NCBI RefSeq assembly: GCF_900637195.1 | Contig: NZ_LR134356.1 | Span: 2,108,001 to 2,172,000, forward strand | DNA length: 64,000 nucleotides | DNA from: Mycolicibacterium aurum | Lineage (GTDB): Bacteria; Actinomycetota; Actinomycetes; Mycobacteriales; Mycobacteriaceae | Direction of reading: 5' to 3' | Part shown: piece after piece, positions 1 through 10,060 of the stretch | Layout of the letters: each line of letters starts with the position of its first letter | How positions within the stretch are numbered: the stretch's first letter is position 1 | Position numbers and translations under genes: made by a program | Notes under the pieces: generated by a model | The model's database searches: none | Seen by the model: the letters and a program-made list of their open reading frames with translations, nothing else | What the model was told of the DNA's origin: nothing

Positions 1-2
1 AC

Positions 3-1049
3 GTGTTGATCAACCGGGTCGCCGGCGTGACTTTGCGGGGCCTGCCGCACATACCGGACCGGATCAAACGGCTCCTGCTCGGCGGTCGATCGATCACGAT
101 CGACGGCAACACCCTGGATCCGACTTTGCAACTGATGCTCGCCGGACAGCAGCTGATGGGGCTCGACGGTCTGGTCGCCGACGACGAATACGCCGCCGCG
201 CGCACCCAGCTGGAGCTGCTCTCCGGCAGTTTCAAGAAGCACATCCCGGTAGCGGCGGTGAGCGACATCACCGTCTCCGGGGCCGTCGGCCCGCGCACGG
301 CCCGCCACTACCGCACCGACGACGCGCACGCGCCGCTGCTGGTGTTCTTCCACGGCGGCGGGCAGGTGATCGGCAGCATCGACACCCACGACGACGTGTG
401 CCGGGAGATCTGCCGGTCGGGCCGGGTGCACGTGCTGTCGGTGGACTACCGGCTGGCGCCCGAGCACAAGGCACCGGCGGGAGCCGACGACGCCTATGCC
501 GCGTACCTGTGGGCGTGCGAGCACGCCGCCGATCTGGGTGCCGATCCGCAGCGCATCGCGGTCGGCGGGGACAGCGCCGGCGGGAACCTCGCGGCGCTGG
601 TGGCCATCCGGGCGCGCGACGACGCAACGCCGCAGCCCGCGCTGCAGCTGCTGCTGTATCCGGTGACCGACTACCACGGCCAGACCCGGTCCCAGAACCT
701 CTTCGCCCGCGGGTTCTTCCTGACCAAGCGCGACATGGACTGGTTCAGCGAGCGATTCCTCGGCGGTGCGCAGGTCGATGCCGCCGATCCGCGGGTGTCC
801 CCGCTGCGGGCCGACGATCTGTCCGGCCTGGCACCGGCGCTGGTGGTCACCGCAGGTTTCGATCCGCTCCGCGACGAGGGCAGGCACTACGCGGAGGCCC
901 TGCGCGGCGGGGGCACCCCGGTCGACTATCGGGAGTACGGATCCCTCGTGCACGGGTTCGTCAATTTCTTCCCGCTCGGCGGTGCCAGCGAGGCCGCCAC
1001 CGCCGATGTCATCTCGGCGATGCGCGCCCATCTGACCCGCACCGGCTAA
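3..1049 (+). CDS. lipN: LipN-like carboxylesterase, HSL family (5' end probably outside the window)
   Basis: Alpha/beta hydrolase of the hormone-sensitive-lipase family, expected to hydrolyse short-chain esters. The oxyanion-hole motif HGGG is at residues 117-120 and the nucleophile elbow GDSAGG at 189-194 (Ser191). The acid (in AGFDPLRDEG) and His (in LVHGF) follow near the C-terminus. Its position directly before the DsbA-like/VKOR/pyc series matches M. tuberculosis lipN (Rv2970c). The first in-window start is a GTG at base 3 without visible upstream context. Mycobacterial LipN carries extra N-terminal residues as I remember it, so the true start is probably upstream of base 1. Confidence 0.85.
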   Translation: MLINRVAGVTLRGLPHIPDRIKRLLLGGRSITIDGNTLDPTLQLMLAGQQLMGLDGLVADDEYAAARTQLELLSGSFKKHIPVAAVSDITVSGAVGPRTARHYRTDDAHAPLLVFFHGGGQVIGSIDTHDDVCREICRSGRVHVLSVDYRLAPEHKAPAGADDAYAAYLWACEHAADLGADPQRIAVGGDSAGGNLAALVAIRARDDATPQPALQLLLYPVTDYHGQTRSQNLFARGFFLTKRDMDWFSERFLGGAQVDAADPRVSPLRADDLSGLAPALVVTAGFDPLRDEGRHYAEALRGGGTPVDYREYGSLVHGFVNFFPLGGASEAATADVISAMRAHLTRTG

Positions 1050-1068
1050 CGACGGCCGGCGGCGCCGG

Positions 1069-1074
1069 TACGCT
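1069..1074 (+). promoter_or_regulatory. -10 hexamer for leaderless transcription of the DsbA-like gene
   Basis: TACGCT fits the mycobacterial TANNNT -10 and ends 7 bases before the GTG start codon at 1082. No Shine-Dalgarno sequence lies in between. This is the arrangement expected for a leaderless transcript. Confidence 0.45.
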
Positions 1075-1081
1075 GTGACCC

Positions 1082-1855
1082 GTGGCCACCAAACCCAAGA
1101 AGAACGCGCGATACGACCTCAAGGCAGCGGACCGTAAGCGCAACCTGTTCGTCCAGATCGGTCTGACCGCTGTCGTCGTCGTCTTCGCTGTCAGTTTGGT
1201 GCTCTACATAGTGCTGTCTGCCGACGACAAGCCGACCGCCGGTGAATCGCGGGCCATCCGCGTCGAGGCAGCCAGTGTCATCAAGAAGGAAGGCACCGAC
1301 GAGCCGAAGGCCGTCCTGAGCATGTACGAGGACTTCCTCTGCCCGCACTGTGGCGCCTTCGAGCAGCAGTTCGGGCCCACGATCAGCAAGCTCGTCGACG
1401 CAGGCGCGATCGCCGCGGACTACTACATGGTCGGGATCCTGGACCGGCCGCAGAATCAGAACTACCCGGCGCGCGCCGGTGGCGCCGCATACTGCGTCGC
1501 CGACGAATCGACCGACGCGTTCCGCCGGTTCCACGCCGCGCTGTATGCGCAGCAACCCAGCGAGACCGGTGCGGCCTATCCCGACAACGCCCGGCTGATC
1601 GAGGTGGCTCGCCAGTCGGGCGCCGCGGGCGCAGTCCCGGAGTGCATCAACAACAACACCTACGTCGACATGGTCAGTGGCCTGGCGTCGGCGACCGGCA
1701 TCCAGTCCACGCCGACGGTGCGCATCAACGGCGAGGAGTACCAATACAGCACTCCCGACGCCCTGGTCGCCAAGATCAAGGAGATCGTCGGTGACGTGCC
1801 CGGTCTGGAGGCCGCACCGCCCGCTCCCGCACCCCAGCCCGTACCGGCGTCATGA
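1082..1855 (+). CDS. Membrane-anchored DsbA-like thiol:disulfide oxidoreductase
   Basis: Counterpart of Rv2969c. A basic N-terminus is followed by one membrane segment (about residues 22-46) and an exported thioredoxin-fold domain with the redox motif CPHC at residues 87-90. The C-terminus is a Pro/Ala-rich tail. It should oxidise cysteines in exported proteins. The next gene encodes a VKOR protein that would re-oxidise it, and the two overlap by 4 bases (ATGA), so they are translationally coupled. GTG start. Confidence 0.9.
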   Translation: MATKPKKNARYDLKAADRKRNLFVQIGLTAVVVVFAVSLVLYIVLSADDKPTAGESRAIRVEAASVIKKEGTDEPKAVLSMYEDFLCPHCGAFEQQFGPTISKLVDAGAIAADYYMVGILDRPQNQNYPARAGGAAYCVADESTDAFRRFHAALYAQQPSETGAAYPDNARLIEVARQSGAAGAVPECINNNTYVDMVSGLASATGIQSTPTVRINGEEYQYSTPDALVAKIKEIVGDVPGLEAAPPAPAPQPVPAS

Positions 1856-2487
1856 CCGTCACCGCGACCAGCCCGGCCGAGCACTCCGATCCCTCGGCTG
1901 ACTCGCACGCGCCGGTCGTGGTGCCGCGCAGCAGCGCGCTGTGGGTGCTGGTCGCCGGGGTGGTCGGCCTCGCCGCTGCACTGACCCTCACGATCGAGAA
2001 GATCGAGATCCTGATCAACCCGGATTACGTGCCGTCGTGCAGCATCAATCCGGTTCTCTCCTGTGGTTCGGTGATGATCACTCCGCAGGCGTCCCTGTTC
2101 GGATTTCCCAACCCGCTGATCGGCATCGTGTCGTTTTCGGTGGTGCTCGTCACCGGTGTGCTGGCGCTGGCCAAGGTGAACCTGCCGCGGTGGTACTGGG
2201 GCGGCCTGGCCGCCGGCACGCTGCTGGGCGCGGTGTTCGTGCACTGGCTGATCTTCCAGAGTCTGTACCGCATCGGCGCGCTGTGCCCGTACTGCATGGT
2301 GGTGTGGGCCGTCACGATTCCGCTGCTGGTGGTCTCCACCTCCGTTGCGCTGCAACCTCAGCGCAGCGGCAGCGCGGTCGTCAGGGCGATCCACACCTGG
2401 CGGTGGTCGCTGGTCACGTTGTGGTTCACCGCGGTTCTCCTGCTGATCCTCGAGCGTTTCTGGAATTACTGGTCGACACTCATCTGA
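1852..2487 (+). CDS. Vitamin K epoxide reductase family protein (VKOR)
   Basis: Integral membrane protein of 211 residues with about five hydrophobic segments, equivalent to Rv2968c. The CPYC active site is at residues 145-148, and the loop cysteine pair Cys63 and Cys71 relays electrons. In actinobacteria this protein replaces DsbB: it re-oxidises the DsbA partner and passes electrons to menaquinone. The partner is the gene immediately upstream. Confidence 0.93.
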   Translation: MTVTATSPAEHSDPSADSHAPVVVPRSSALWVLVAGVVGLAAALTLTIEKIEILINPDYVPSCSINPVLSCGSVMITPQASLFGFPNPLIGIVSFSVVLVTGVLALAKVNLPRWYWGGLAAGTLLGAVFVHWLIFQSLYRIGALCPYCMVVWAVTIPLLVVSTSVALQPQRSGSAVVRAIHTWRWSLVTLWFTAVLLLILERFWNYWSTLI

Positions 2488-2529
2488 CCGTCTCGGAACC
2501 GTCGGTACCGGCTGAGGTTAAGGTGAACC

Positions 2530-5500
2530 GTGGCTGGTCGGATATCCAAGGTCCTTGTCGCCAATCGCGGTGAGATCGCGATCCGCGCGTTTCGCGCGGC
2601 ATACGAGATGGGCATCGCCACCGTCGCGGTGTATCCCTACGAGGACCGCAATTCCCTGCACAGGTTGAAGGCCGACGAGTCGTATCAGATCGGTGACGTC
2701 GGGCATCCGGTCCGGGCATACCTGTCGGTCGACGAGATCATCCGGGTAGCACTCGAAGCCGGTGCCGACGCCGTCTATCCCGGCTACGGCTTCCTGTCCG
2801 AGAATCCCGAACTCGCCGCCGCGTGCGCGGCCACCGGCATCACGTTCATCGGACCCAGCGCGGGTGTCCTGGAGCTCACCGGGAACAAGGCCCGTGCCAT
2901 TGCCGCGGCACGCGCCGCCGGCCTGCCGGTACTGGCGTCCTCGGAACCGTCGGCCTCGGTCGACGAGCTGGTCGCCGCGGCCGAGTCGATGGAATTTCCG
3001 CTGTTCGTCAAGGCGGTCTCCGGTGGCGGCGGACGCGGGATGCGCCGGGTGGCCGAGCGGGCGGCGCTGGCCGAAGCGATCGAAGCGGCCAGCCGCGAGG
3101 CCGAATCGGCGTTCGGCGATCCGACCGTGTACCTGGAACAGGCGGTGCTGAACCCGCGCCACATCGAGGTGCAGATCCTGGCCGACACCGACGGCAACGT
3201 GATGCACCTGTTCGAGCGCGACTGCAGCGTGCAGCGCCGTCATCAAAAGGTCATCGAGCTCGCGCCCGCCCCGAACCTGCCGGAGGAGTTGCGGCAGAAG
3301 ATCTGTGCCGACGCGGTGGCGTTCGCGCGGGAGATCGACTACACGTGTGCGGGCACCGTGGAGTTCCTGCTCGACGAGCGCGGCCACCACGTGTTCATCG
3401 AATGCAATCCGCGCATTCAGGTCGAGCACACGGTCACCGAGGAGATCACCGACGTCGACCTGGTGGCCAGCCAGATGCGGATCGCCTCGGGGGAGACGCT
3501 CGCCGACCTCGGGTTGAGCCAGGACGCACTGGTGATCCGCGGGGCGGCGATGCAATGCCGGATCACCACCGAAGACCCCGCCAACGGTTTCCGGCCCGAC
3601 ACCGGGCGCATCACCGCCTACCGATCACCGGGTGGCGCGGGTATCCGGCTGGACGGCGGCGCGGTGCTGGGCGGCGAGATCGGCGCGCACTTCGACTCGA
3701 TGCTGGTCAAACTCACCTGCCGGGGACGTGACTTCTCCGCCGCGGTGGCGCGCGCTTACCGGGCCCTGGCCGAGTTCCGGGTGCGCGGGGTGTCGACCAA
3801 CATCCCGTTCCTGCAGGCTGTGATCGACGACCCCGACTTCCGGGCGGGCCGGGTCACCACCTCGTTCATCGACGAGCGGCCCTACCTGCTGACGGCGCGC
3901 TCACCGGCCGACCGCGGCACCAAGATCCTGAACTACCTCGCCGATGTCACGGTGAACCAGCCGCACGGTCCGCGGCCCTCCACCGTCTACCCGCACGACA
4001 AGCTGCCGCAGGTCGACCTGAACACCATGCCGCCGCGGGGCAGCAAGCACCTGCTCTCCGAGGTCGGTCCGGAGGCCTTCGCCCGGTGGATGCGCGAATC
4101 GAAATCCGTCGGCGTCACCGACACCACGTTCCGCGATGCGCACCAGTCGCTGCTGGCGACCCGCATCCGCACGTCGGGTCTGCTGATGGTCGCGCCCTAT
4201 GTCGCGCGGATGACGCCGCAACTGCTGTCCATCGAATGTTGGGGCGGCGCAACGTATGACGTGGCTCTGCGGTTCCTGAAGGAGGATCCGTGGGAGCGGC
4301 TGGCCGCACTGCGCGAAGCCGTGCCCAACATCTGTCTGCAGATGCTGCTGCGCGGCCGTAACACCGTCGGCTACACCCCTTATCCGGAGTCGGTCACCCA
4401 GGCGTTCGTCAAGGAGGCGACGGCAACCGGTATCGACATCTACCGGATCTTCGACGCGCTGAACAATGTGGACTCGATGCGGCCGGCGATCGACGCCGTG
4501 CGTGAAACAGGCACGGCGGTAGCCGAAGTCGCGATGTCCTACACCGGGGACCTCTCCGATCCCGGCGAGAACCTGTACACGCTGGACTACTACCTCAAGC
4601 TCGCGGAGCAGATCGTCGATGCGGGTGCCCACGTGCTGGCGATCAAGGACATGGCCGGGTTGCTGCGCCCGCAGGCGGCGGCGATGCTGGTCACAGCGCT
4701 GCGCAGTCGCTTCGACCTGCCGGTGCACGTGCACACCCACGACACACCCGGTGGTCAGTTGGCCACCTACCTGTCGGCCTGGCAGGCCGGCGCCAGTGCC
4801 GTCGACGGCGCGTCGGCACCGTTGGCGGGCACCACCAGTCAGCCGGCGCTCAGCTCGATCGTCGCGGCCACCGCGCACACCGAGTTCGACACCGGGCTGT
4901 CGCTGGCGGCGGTGTGCGACCTGGAACCGTATTGGGAAGCGCTGCGAAAGGTGTACGCGCCCTTCGATGTTGCCGCCAGTGGTCCTACTTTCCCGACCGG
5001 CCGGGTGTATCACCACGAGATCCCCGGCGGGCAGCTGTCGAATCTGCGTCAGCAGGCCATCGCCCTCGGCTTGGGGGACCGGTTCGAGGAGATCGAGGCC
5101 AGCTACGCGGGGGCCGACCGGATCCTGGGCCGGCTGGTGAAGGTCACCCCGTCGTCCAAGGTTGTCGGCGACCTGGCGCTGGCCCTGGTGGGTGCCGGGG
5201 TGTCGGCCGACGAGTTCGCCGAGGATCCGGAACGGTTCGACATCCCGGACTCGGTGATCGGGTTCCTGCGCGGAGAGCTCGGCGATCCGCCCGGCGGGTG
5301 GCCGGAGCCGTTGCGGTCCAAGGCTCTTCGTGGGCGCGCGCCCGCGAAGGCGCAGGAGGATCTCAGTCCCGAAGACGCCACGGCGCTCGAGGACGCGGGC
5401 CCCGTGCGGCAGGCTACCTTGAACAGGCTGTTGTTCCCAGGTCCCACAAAGGAATTCGAGGCACACCGGGAGCTGTACGGCGACACCTCGAGTTTGTCGG

Positions 5501-5934
5501 CCAACCAGTTCTTCTACGGCCTGCGGCACGGCGACGAACACCGCGTGACCCTGGAGCGCGGTGTGCAACTCCTCATCGGCCTTGAGGCGATCTCCGATGC
5601 CGACGAGCGCGGTATGCGCACCGTGATGTGCATCATCAACGGCCAGCTGCGGCCCGTCGTGGTGCGCGACCGCAGCGTCGCCAGCGACGTGCCGACCGCC
5701 GAGAAGGCCGACCGCGCCAATCCCGACCACGTCGCTGCCCCGTTCGCCGGCGTCGTCACCGTCAGCATCGGCGAAGGCGACACGGTGGAAGCGGGACAGA
5801 CCATCGCGACGATCGAAGCGATGAAAATGGAGGCCGCGATCACCGCGCCCAGGGCGGGCACAGTCTCTCGCGTGGCCGTGTCTGCCACCGCGCAGGTCGA
5901 GGGTGGCGACCTACTGGTGGTGATCGGTTCGTGA
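2530..5934 (+). CDS. pyc: Pyruvate carboxylase
   Basis: Single-chain biotin enzyme of 1134 residues that makes oxaloacetate from pyruvate, bicarbonate and ATP (anaplerosis). Order of domains: biotin carboxylase with ATP-grasp (GGGGRGM loop, [12 protein letters not shown]) in the first 450 residues; carboxyltransferase ([13 protein letters not shown]) from about 530; biotinyl domain at the end, with the attachment Lys near 1099 in EAMKMEA. The length is typical for the family. Start is the GTG at 2530. Confidence 0.97.
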   Translation: MAGRISKVLVANRGEIAIRAFRAAYEMGIATVAVYPYEDRNSLHRLKADESYQIGDVGHPVRAYLSVDEIIRVALEAGADAVYPGYGFLSENPELAAACAATGITFIGPSAGVLELTGNKARAIAAARAAGLPVLASSEPSASVDELVAAAESMEFPLFVKAVSGGGGRGMRRVAERAALAEAIEAASREAESAFGDPTVYLEQAVLNPRHIEVQILADTDGNVMHLFERDCSVQRRHQKVIELAPAPNLPEELRQKICADAVAFAREIDYTCAGTVEFLLDERGHHVFIECNPRIQVEHTVTEEITDVDLVASQMRIASGETLADLGLSQDALVIRGAAMQCRITTEDPANGFRPDTGRITAYRSPGGAGIRLDGGAVLGGEIGAHFDSMLVKLTCRGRDFSAAVARAYRALAEFRVRGVSTNIPFLQAVIDDPDFRAGRVTTSFIDERPYLLTARSPADRGTKILNYLADVTVNQPHGPRPSTVYPHDKLPQVDLNTMPPRGSKHLLSEVGPEAFARWMRESKSVGVTDTTFRDAHQSLLATRIRTSGLLMVAPYVARMTPQLLSIECWGGATYDVALRFLKEDPWERLAALREAVPNICLQMLLRGRNTVGYTPYPESVTQAFVKEATATGIDIYRIFDALNNVDSMRPAIDAVRETGTAVAEVAMSYTGDLSDPGENLYTLDYYLKLAEQIVDAGAHVLAIKDMAGLLRPQAAAMLVTALRSRFDLPVHVHTHDTPGGQLATYLSAWQAGASAVDGASAPLAGTTSQPALSSIVAATAHTEFDTGLSLAAVCDLEPYWEALRKVYAPFDVAASGPTFPTGRVYHHEIPGGQLSNLRQQAIALGLGDRFEEIEASYAGADRILGRLVKVTPSSKVVGDLALALVGAGVSADEFAEDPERFDIPDSVIGFLRGELGDPPGGWPEPLRSKALRGRAPAKAQEDLSPEDATALEDAGPVRQATLNRLLFPGPTKEFEAHRELYGDTSSLSANQFFYGLRHGDEHRVTLERGVQLLIGLEAISDADERGMRTVMCIINGQLRPVVVRDRSVASDVPTAEKADRANPDHVAAPFAGVVTVSIGEGDTVEAGQTIATIEAMKMEAAITAPRAGTVSRVAVSATAQVEGGDLLVVIGS

Positions 5935-5947
5935 CCGGGGAAGCCAA

Positions 5948-6514
5948 CTGACCCGGATCGTCGCCGGAGCTCTGGGCGGGCGCCGAATTGCGGTGCCGCA
6001 ACAGAAGTCCGGACGAGGCACCCGTCCCACGACCGATCGCGTGCGGGAAGCCCTGTTCAACGTGCTGGCGGCGCGGATCGACTTCGACGGCATCAGGGTG
6101 CTCGATCTCTATGCCGGGTCCGGTGCGCTCGGCCTGGAGGCGTTGTCCAGAGGTGCGACGGACGTGCACTTCGTGGAATCCGACGCGCGGGCAGTGGCGG
6201 TGATCGAGCGGAACATCGCCGCGCTGGGCGTGCGCGGTGCCACGGTGCGGCGCGGCGCGGTGGCGTCGGTGCTGTCCGCAGGGACCAGCCGGCCCGTGGA
6301 CCTGGTGTTGGCGGACCCGCCGTACGAGGTGGACGACGCTCAGGTGGCGGAGCTGCTGACGGCGCTGGGTTCGGCCGGGTGGACGGCACCGGGGACGGTC
6401 GTCGTGGTCGAACGACCCGCGTCGGCCCCCGCAATCGAGTGGTCGCGGGACTGGTCGGCGTGGAAGTCGCGCCGCTACGGGGACACCCGCGTCGAGCTGG
6501 CCGAACGCTGCTAG
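5948..6514 (+). CDS. rsmD: 16S rRNA (guanine966-N2)-methyltransferase RsmD, probable CTG start
   Basis: SAM-dependent N2-guanine methyltransferase of 16S rRNA. The SAM-binding region reads [17 protein letters not shown] and the catalytic motif is DPPY. The family's conserved N-terminus (RI-x-G-G...GRR, then [13 protein letters not shown]) is encoded from 5951 on. No ATG, GTG or TTG precedes it in frame after the stop at 5921-5923, and the only plausible initiator is CTG at 5948, preceded by GGGGA. The first conventional start, GTG at 5993, would remove conserved residues. 188 residues from the CTG. Confidence 0.82.
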   Translation: MTRIVAGALGGRRIAVPQQKSGRGTRPTTDRVREALFNVLAARIDFDGIRVLDLYAGSGALGLEALSRGATDVHFVESDARAVAVIERNIAALGVRGATVRRGAVASVLSAGTSRPVDLVLADPPYEVDDAQVAELLTALGSAGWTAPGTVVVVERPASAPAIEWSRDWSAWKSRRYGDTRVELAERC

Positions 6515-6525
6515 CGTCGAGCCCC

Positions 6526-7008
6526 ATGAGTGGAGCGGTGTGCCCGGGATCCTTCGATCCGGTGACTCGCGGTCACGTCGACATCTTCGAGCGGTCGGCG
6601 GCGCAGTTCGACGAGCTCGTCATCGCGGTCATGGTCAACCCGAACAAGACGGGCATGTTCAGCCTCGACGAGCGGATCGCCCTGATCGAGGAGTCGACCA
6701 CCCACCTGCCGAATGTGCGCGTGGAGTCGGGCCGGGGTCTCATCGTCGATTTCGCCAGGGAACGCGGGCTCACCGCGATCGTCAAGGGGCTGCGCACCGG
6801 CACCGACTTCGAGTACGAGCTGCAGATGGCGCAGATGAACAAGCACATCGCGGGCGTCGACACGTTCTTCGTCGCCACGACGCCGCAATATTCGTTCGTG
6901 TCGTCGTCACTGGCCAAGGAGGTGGCGATGCTCGGCGGTGATGTCTCGGCCTTGCTGCCCGACCCCGTCAACGCCCGCCTGAAGACCAAGCTGGCTGAAC
7001 GCGGCTAG
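6526..7008 (+). CDS. coaD: Phosphopantetheine adenylyltransferase
   Basis: Joins 4'-phosphopantetheine and ATP to dephospho-CoA, the penultimate step of CoA synthesis. The nucleotidyltransferase signature [10 protein letters not shown] is near the N-terminus and the second nucleotide-binding patch is VSSSLAKE. The 160-residue length from ATG 6526 is exactly the family size, so the longer open frame upstream is not used. TAGCGT at 6512-6517, overlapping the rsmD stop codon, could be a -10 element for a leaderless start 8 bases downstream. Confidence 0.95.
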   Translation: MSGAVCPGSFDPVTRGHVDIFERSAAQFDELVIAVMVNPNKTGMFSLDERIALIEESTTHLPNVRVESGRGLIVDFARERGLTAIVKGLRTGTDFEYELQMAQMNKHIAGVDTFFVATTPQYSFVSSSLAKEVAMLGGDVSALLPDPVNARLKTKLAERG

Positions 7009-7045
7009 CAATTCACCACGACACACCGGGCCGGTAGCCGAGTCA

Positions 7046-7089
7046 CAGGCGTAACACCAGGCACACTGGTCACTGTCAAACTACGCCTG
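7046..7089 (+). promoter_or_regulatory. Nested inverted repeat ending at the sepIVA ribosome-binding site
   Basis: CAGGCGTA (7046-7053) is the exact reverse complement of TACGCCTG (7082-7089). Between them ACCAG (7056-7060) pairs with CTGGT (7066-7070) around a 5-base loop. The outer 3' arm overlaps the first G of the GGAGGG ribosome-binding site (7088-7094 region), so folding could affect SepIVA translation. It could equally be an operator or part of a coaD terminator. Confidence 0.4.
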
Positions 7090-7101
7090 GAGGGTGTCGC
7101 C

Positions 7102-7839
7102 GTGTACCGAGTCTTTGAAGCTCTCGATGAATTGGGTGCGATCGTCGAAGAAGCCCGCGGTGTGCCGATGACGGCCGGCTGCGTGGTGCCCCGCGGTGAT
7201 GTCCTGGAGTTGATCGACGACATCAAGGACGCCATCCCGGGGGAGCTCGATGACGCGCAGGACGTCCTGGATGCGCGCGACACCCTGCTCCGCGACGCCA
7301 AGGAGCATTCCGAGTCGACCGTGTCGACCGCCAACGCCGAGGCCGACTCGATGGTCAACCATGCCCGCGCGGAAGCCGACCGGCTGCTCGCCGACGCCAA
7401 GGCGCAGGCCGATCGCATGGTCGCCGAGGCGCGTCAGCACAGCGATCGCATGGTGGGAGAGGCCCGCGAGGAGGCTGCCCGCATCGCGGCGACCGCCAAG
7501 CGGGAGTACGAAGCCACCACGGGACGGGCCAAGTCCGAGGCCGACCGGCTCATCGAGAACGGCAACCTGACCTACGAGAAGGCGGTTCAGGAAGGCATCA
7601 AGGAGCAGCAGCGCCTGGTGTCGCAGACCGAGGTGGTGGCGACGGCCACGGCCGAGGCCACCCGGATGATCGACTCGGCGCACGCCGAAGCCGACCGGTT
7701 GCGCGGCGAGTGCGACATCTACGTCGACAGCAAACTGGCCGAGTTCGAGGACTTCCTCAACGGCACCATCCGTTCGGTCGGTCGCGGGCGCCACCAGCTG
7801 CGTACCGCCGCGGGCACGCACGACTACGCGGCTCGCTGA
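7102..7839 (+). CDS. sepIVA: SepIVA, DivIVA-domain septation and elongation factor
   Basis: 245-residue coiled-coil protein equivalent to Rv2927c. The N-terminal DivIVA-type segment is MYRVFEALDELG...PRGDVLELIDDI. It is followed by a long Ala/Glu/Arg-rich heptad region with recurring DADRLLADAK-type units and no transmembrane segment. In mycobacteria SepIVA acts at the septum and in the intracellular membrane domain during cell wall synthesis. The GTG start at 7102 has GGAGGG upstream. coaD lies directly before it, with none of the PDIM genes that separate the two in M. tuberculosis. Confidence 0.92.
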   Translation: MYRVFEALDELGAIVEEARGVPMTAGCVVPRGDVLELIDDIKDAIPGELDDAQDVLDARDTLLRDAKEHSESTVSTANAEADSMVNHARAEADRLLADAKAQADRMVAEARQHSDRMVGEAREEAARIAATAKREYEATTGRAKSEADRLIENGNLTYEKAVQEGIKEQQRLVSQTEVVATATAEATRMIDSAHAEADRLRGECDIYVDSKLAEFEDFLNGTIRSVGRGRHQLRTAAGTHDYAAR

Positions 7840-7857
7840 CCCCTCAGGGGGGGACCG

Positions 7858-7863
7858 TACGAT
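7858..7863 (+). promoter_or_regulatory. -10 hexamer for leaderless DUF177-rnc-mutM transcript
   Basis: TACGAT matches TANNNT and is separated by exactly 6 bases from the ATG at 7870. No Shine-Dalgarno sequence fits in the gap, so transcription probably starts at the initiation codon. Confidence 0.5.
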
Positions 7864-7869
7864 ACGTGC

Positions 7870-8475
7870 ATGGCGACGCATGCGAAGGCGGCGGCGCGCC
7901 GGGGTCCACGGTCGCCGCTGGTGATCGACATCTCGCGGCTCGGCCGCCGACCAGGTTCGATGACGACGGTCGAGACGACGGTGCCCAGCCCGGTACGCAT
8001 GGGTCTGGACCTGGTCGCCGTCGAAGAGGGTGCACCGGTGACCCTGAACCTGCGTCTGGAATCGGTGTCCGAGGGTGTGCTGGTCACCGGGACGGCGTCG
8101 GCGCCGACATCGGGCGAATGCTCACGCTGTCTGCAGCCGATCGCCGGTGAGGTCGAGATCGATCTGACCGAGTTGTTCGCCTACCCGGACAGCACCACCG
8201 AAGAGACCACCGAAGCCGACGAGATACCGCGCGTCGAGCAGGATCGCAGCAGCGAGTCCGTCGACCTCGAGCAGCCCATCATCGACGCCGTCGGACTGGC
8301 ACTGCCGTTCTCGCCCGTGTGCCGCCCGGATTGCCCGGGGCTGTGCCCGGAGTGCGGGGTCGCGCTCGACACCGCCGGTCCCGGACATCACCACGACAAC
8401 ATCGACCCGCGGTGGGCCAAGCTCGTGACGCTGCGGGACCAGGTGACCGAGCACGACGAGCAGGACGACTCGTGA
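7870..8475 (+). CDS. DUF177 (YceD-like) metal-binding protein
   Basis: Counterpart of Rv2926c; 201 residues. Four cysteine clusters are visible: CSRC in the middle, then CRPDC and CPEC near the C-terminus. An acidic loop ([12 protein letters not shown]) separates the halves. The family has been linked to 23S rRNA or ribosome maturation in bacteria and plants. In many bacteria it precedes rpmF, but here it overlaps rnc by 4 bases (GTGA). Confidence 0.88.
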   Translation: MATHAKAAARRGPRSPLVIDISRLGRRPGSMTTVETTVPSPVRMGLDLVAVEEGAPVTLNLRLESVSEGVLVTGTASAPTSGECSRCLQPIAGEVEIDLTELFAYPDSTTEETTEADEIPRVEQDRSSESVDLEQPIIDAVGLALPFSPVCRPDCPGLCPECGVALDTAGPGHHHDNIDPRWAKLVTLRDQVTEHDEQDDS

Positions 8476-9179
8476 CGGTCGACCGCGCGCTCCTGCTCAC
8501 CGCGCTCGGCATCGACCTGTCTCCCGAGCTGCTCACCATGGCCCTCACCCACCGCAGTTACTCCTACGAGAACGGCGGCGTGCCCACCAACGAGCGCCTG
8601 GAGTTCCTCGGCGATTCGGTGCTGGGGCTGACGATCACCGAGGAGCTCTACCACCGGCACCCGGACCGTTCCGAAGGCGATCTGGCCAAGCTGCGCGCCA
8701 GCATCGTGAACACCCAGGCGCTGGCCGATGTGGGCCGCAATCTGACCGTCCACGGCCTCGGCGCCTACCTTTTGCTCGGCAAGGGCGAGGAGAACTCGGG
8801 CGGCGCCGACAAGTCCAGCATCCTGGCCGACGGTGTCGAATCCCTACTGGGTGCCATCTATCTGGAACACGGCGCGGTCGCGGCGCGAGAAGTCATCCTC
8901 CGGCTGTTCAGCGATCTGCTCGACACGGCGCCGACACTGGGTGCCGGACTGGACTGGAAGAGCAGCCTGCAGGAGCTGACGGCGTCCCGAGGGCTCGGTG
9001 CTCCGGCCTACCTCGTGACGTCCACCGGACCCGACCACGACAAGGAGTTCACCGCCCTGGTGGTGATCGGCGAGAGCGAGTACGGCCGAGGCGTCGGACG
9101 CACCAAGAAGGAGGCCGAACTCAAGGCCGCCGCGGCGGCATGGCACGCCCTCACCGGTGATCTGACCTCGGCGGACTGA
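8472..9179 (+). CDS. rnc: Ribonuclease III
   Basis: Double-strand-specific endoribonuclease that processes rRNA precursors and structured mRNAs. The signature [14 protein letters not shown] and the second catalytic patch [20 protein letters not shown] define the nuclease domain. A dsRNA-binding domain with [18 protein letters not shown] closes the protein. Start is taken as the GTG at 8472, overlapping the previous stop; this gives 235 residues, the usual size. The open frame extends further upstream but only through DUF177 in another frame. Confidence 0.95.
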   Translation: MTVDRALLLTALGIDLSPELLTMALTHRSYSYENGGVPTNERLEFLGDSVLGLTITEELYHRHPDRSEGDLAKLRASIVNTQALADVGRNLTVHGLGAYLLLGKGEENSGGADKSSILADGVESLLGAIYLEHGAVAAREVILRLFSDLLDTAPTLGAGLDWKSSLQELTASRGLGAPAYLVTSTGPDHDKEFTALVVIGESEYGRGVGRTKKEAELKAAAAAWHALTGDLTSAD

Positions 9180-9185
9180 GCCCGG

Positions 9186-10034
9186 ATGCCTGAACTCCCC
9201 GAAGTCGAGGTGGTCCGGCGCGGGTTGGCCGAGCACGTCACCGGCCGCACCCTGACCGCGGTCCGCGTGCACCACCCCCGTGCCGTCCGTCGGCACGAGG
9301 CCGGGCCCGCCGATCTGACCGCCCGGCTGTTGGACACCACGATCACCGGGACCGGTCGGCGCGGAAAGTACCTGTGGCTGACCCTCGACGACGGTGCGGC
9401 GCTGGTGGTGCACCTCGGCATGAGCGGGCAGATGCTGCTCGGTGACGTGCCCAATGCGAACCACCTGCGCATCGCCGCGCTGCTCGACGACGGCACCACA
9501 CTGAGCTTCGTCGACCAGCGCACCTTCGGCGGCTGGATGCTCGCGGATCTGGTCACCGTCGACGGTACCGACGTGCCCCTGCCCGTCGCGCACATCGCGC
9601 GTGACCCGCTGGACCCGCTGTTCGACCGCGCTGCAGTCGTCACGGTGTTGCGGCACAAGCACTCCGAGATCAAACGCCAACTACTGGACCAGACCGTGGT
9701 CTCCGGCATCGGCAACATCTACGCCGACGAGTCGTTGTGGCGGGCGAAGATCAACGGGGCCCGCCTGGCGTCGGGGGTGTCGAAGGCCAAGCTCGCCGAA
9801 CTCCTGGACGCGGCGACCGACGTGATGACCGACGCGCTGGGCCAGGGCGGCACGTCGTTCGACTCGCTCTATGTCAACGTCAACGGCGAGTCCGGCTACT
9901 TCGACCGGTCGTTGGACGCGTACGGCCGCGAGGGGGAGCCGTGCCGGCGGTGCGGCGCGATCATGCGGCGGGACAAGTTCATGAACCGCTCGTCCTTCTA
10001 CTGCCCACGCTGCCAACCTCGCCCGCGCGTCTGA
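9186..10034 (+). CDS. mutM: Formamidopyrimidine-DNA glycosylase
   Basis: Removes 8-oxoguanine and formamidopyrimidines from DNA and nicks the abasic site (base excision repair). The protein begins [14 protein letters not shown], with Pro2 as the Schiff-base nucleophile and Glu3 catalytic. The H2TH region includes [11 protein letters not shown]-terminal zinc finger uses CRRC and CPRC. At 282 residues it is full length. It lies 6 bases after rnc in the same operon. Confidence 0.96.
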   Translation: MPELPEVEVVRRGLAEHVTGRTLTAVRVHHPRAVRRHEAGPADLTARLLDTTITGTGRRGKYLWLTLDDGAALVVHLGMSGQMLLGDVPNANHLRIAALLDDGTTLSFVDQRTFGGWMLADLVTVDGTDVPLPVAHIARDPLDPLFDRAAVVTVLRHKHSEIKRQLLDQTVVSGIGNIYADESLWRAKINGARLASGVSKAKLAELLDAATDVMTDALGQGGTSFDSLYVNVNGESGYFDRSLDAYGREGEPCRRCGAIMRRDKFMNRSSFYCPRCQPRPRV

Positions 10035-10060
10035 TTCGGCGGAGGTTGTAGAAATAGGGC

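Noticed and set aside
2518-5730. Long open frames on the minus strand inside pyc and smc
   Set aside because: They are opposite-strand shadows of high-GC genes, with Arg/His/Gln-rich translations and no family motifs.
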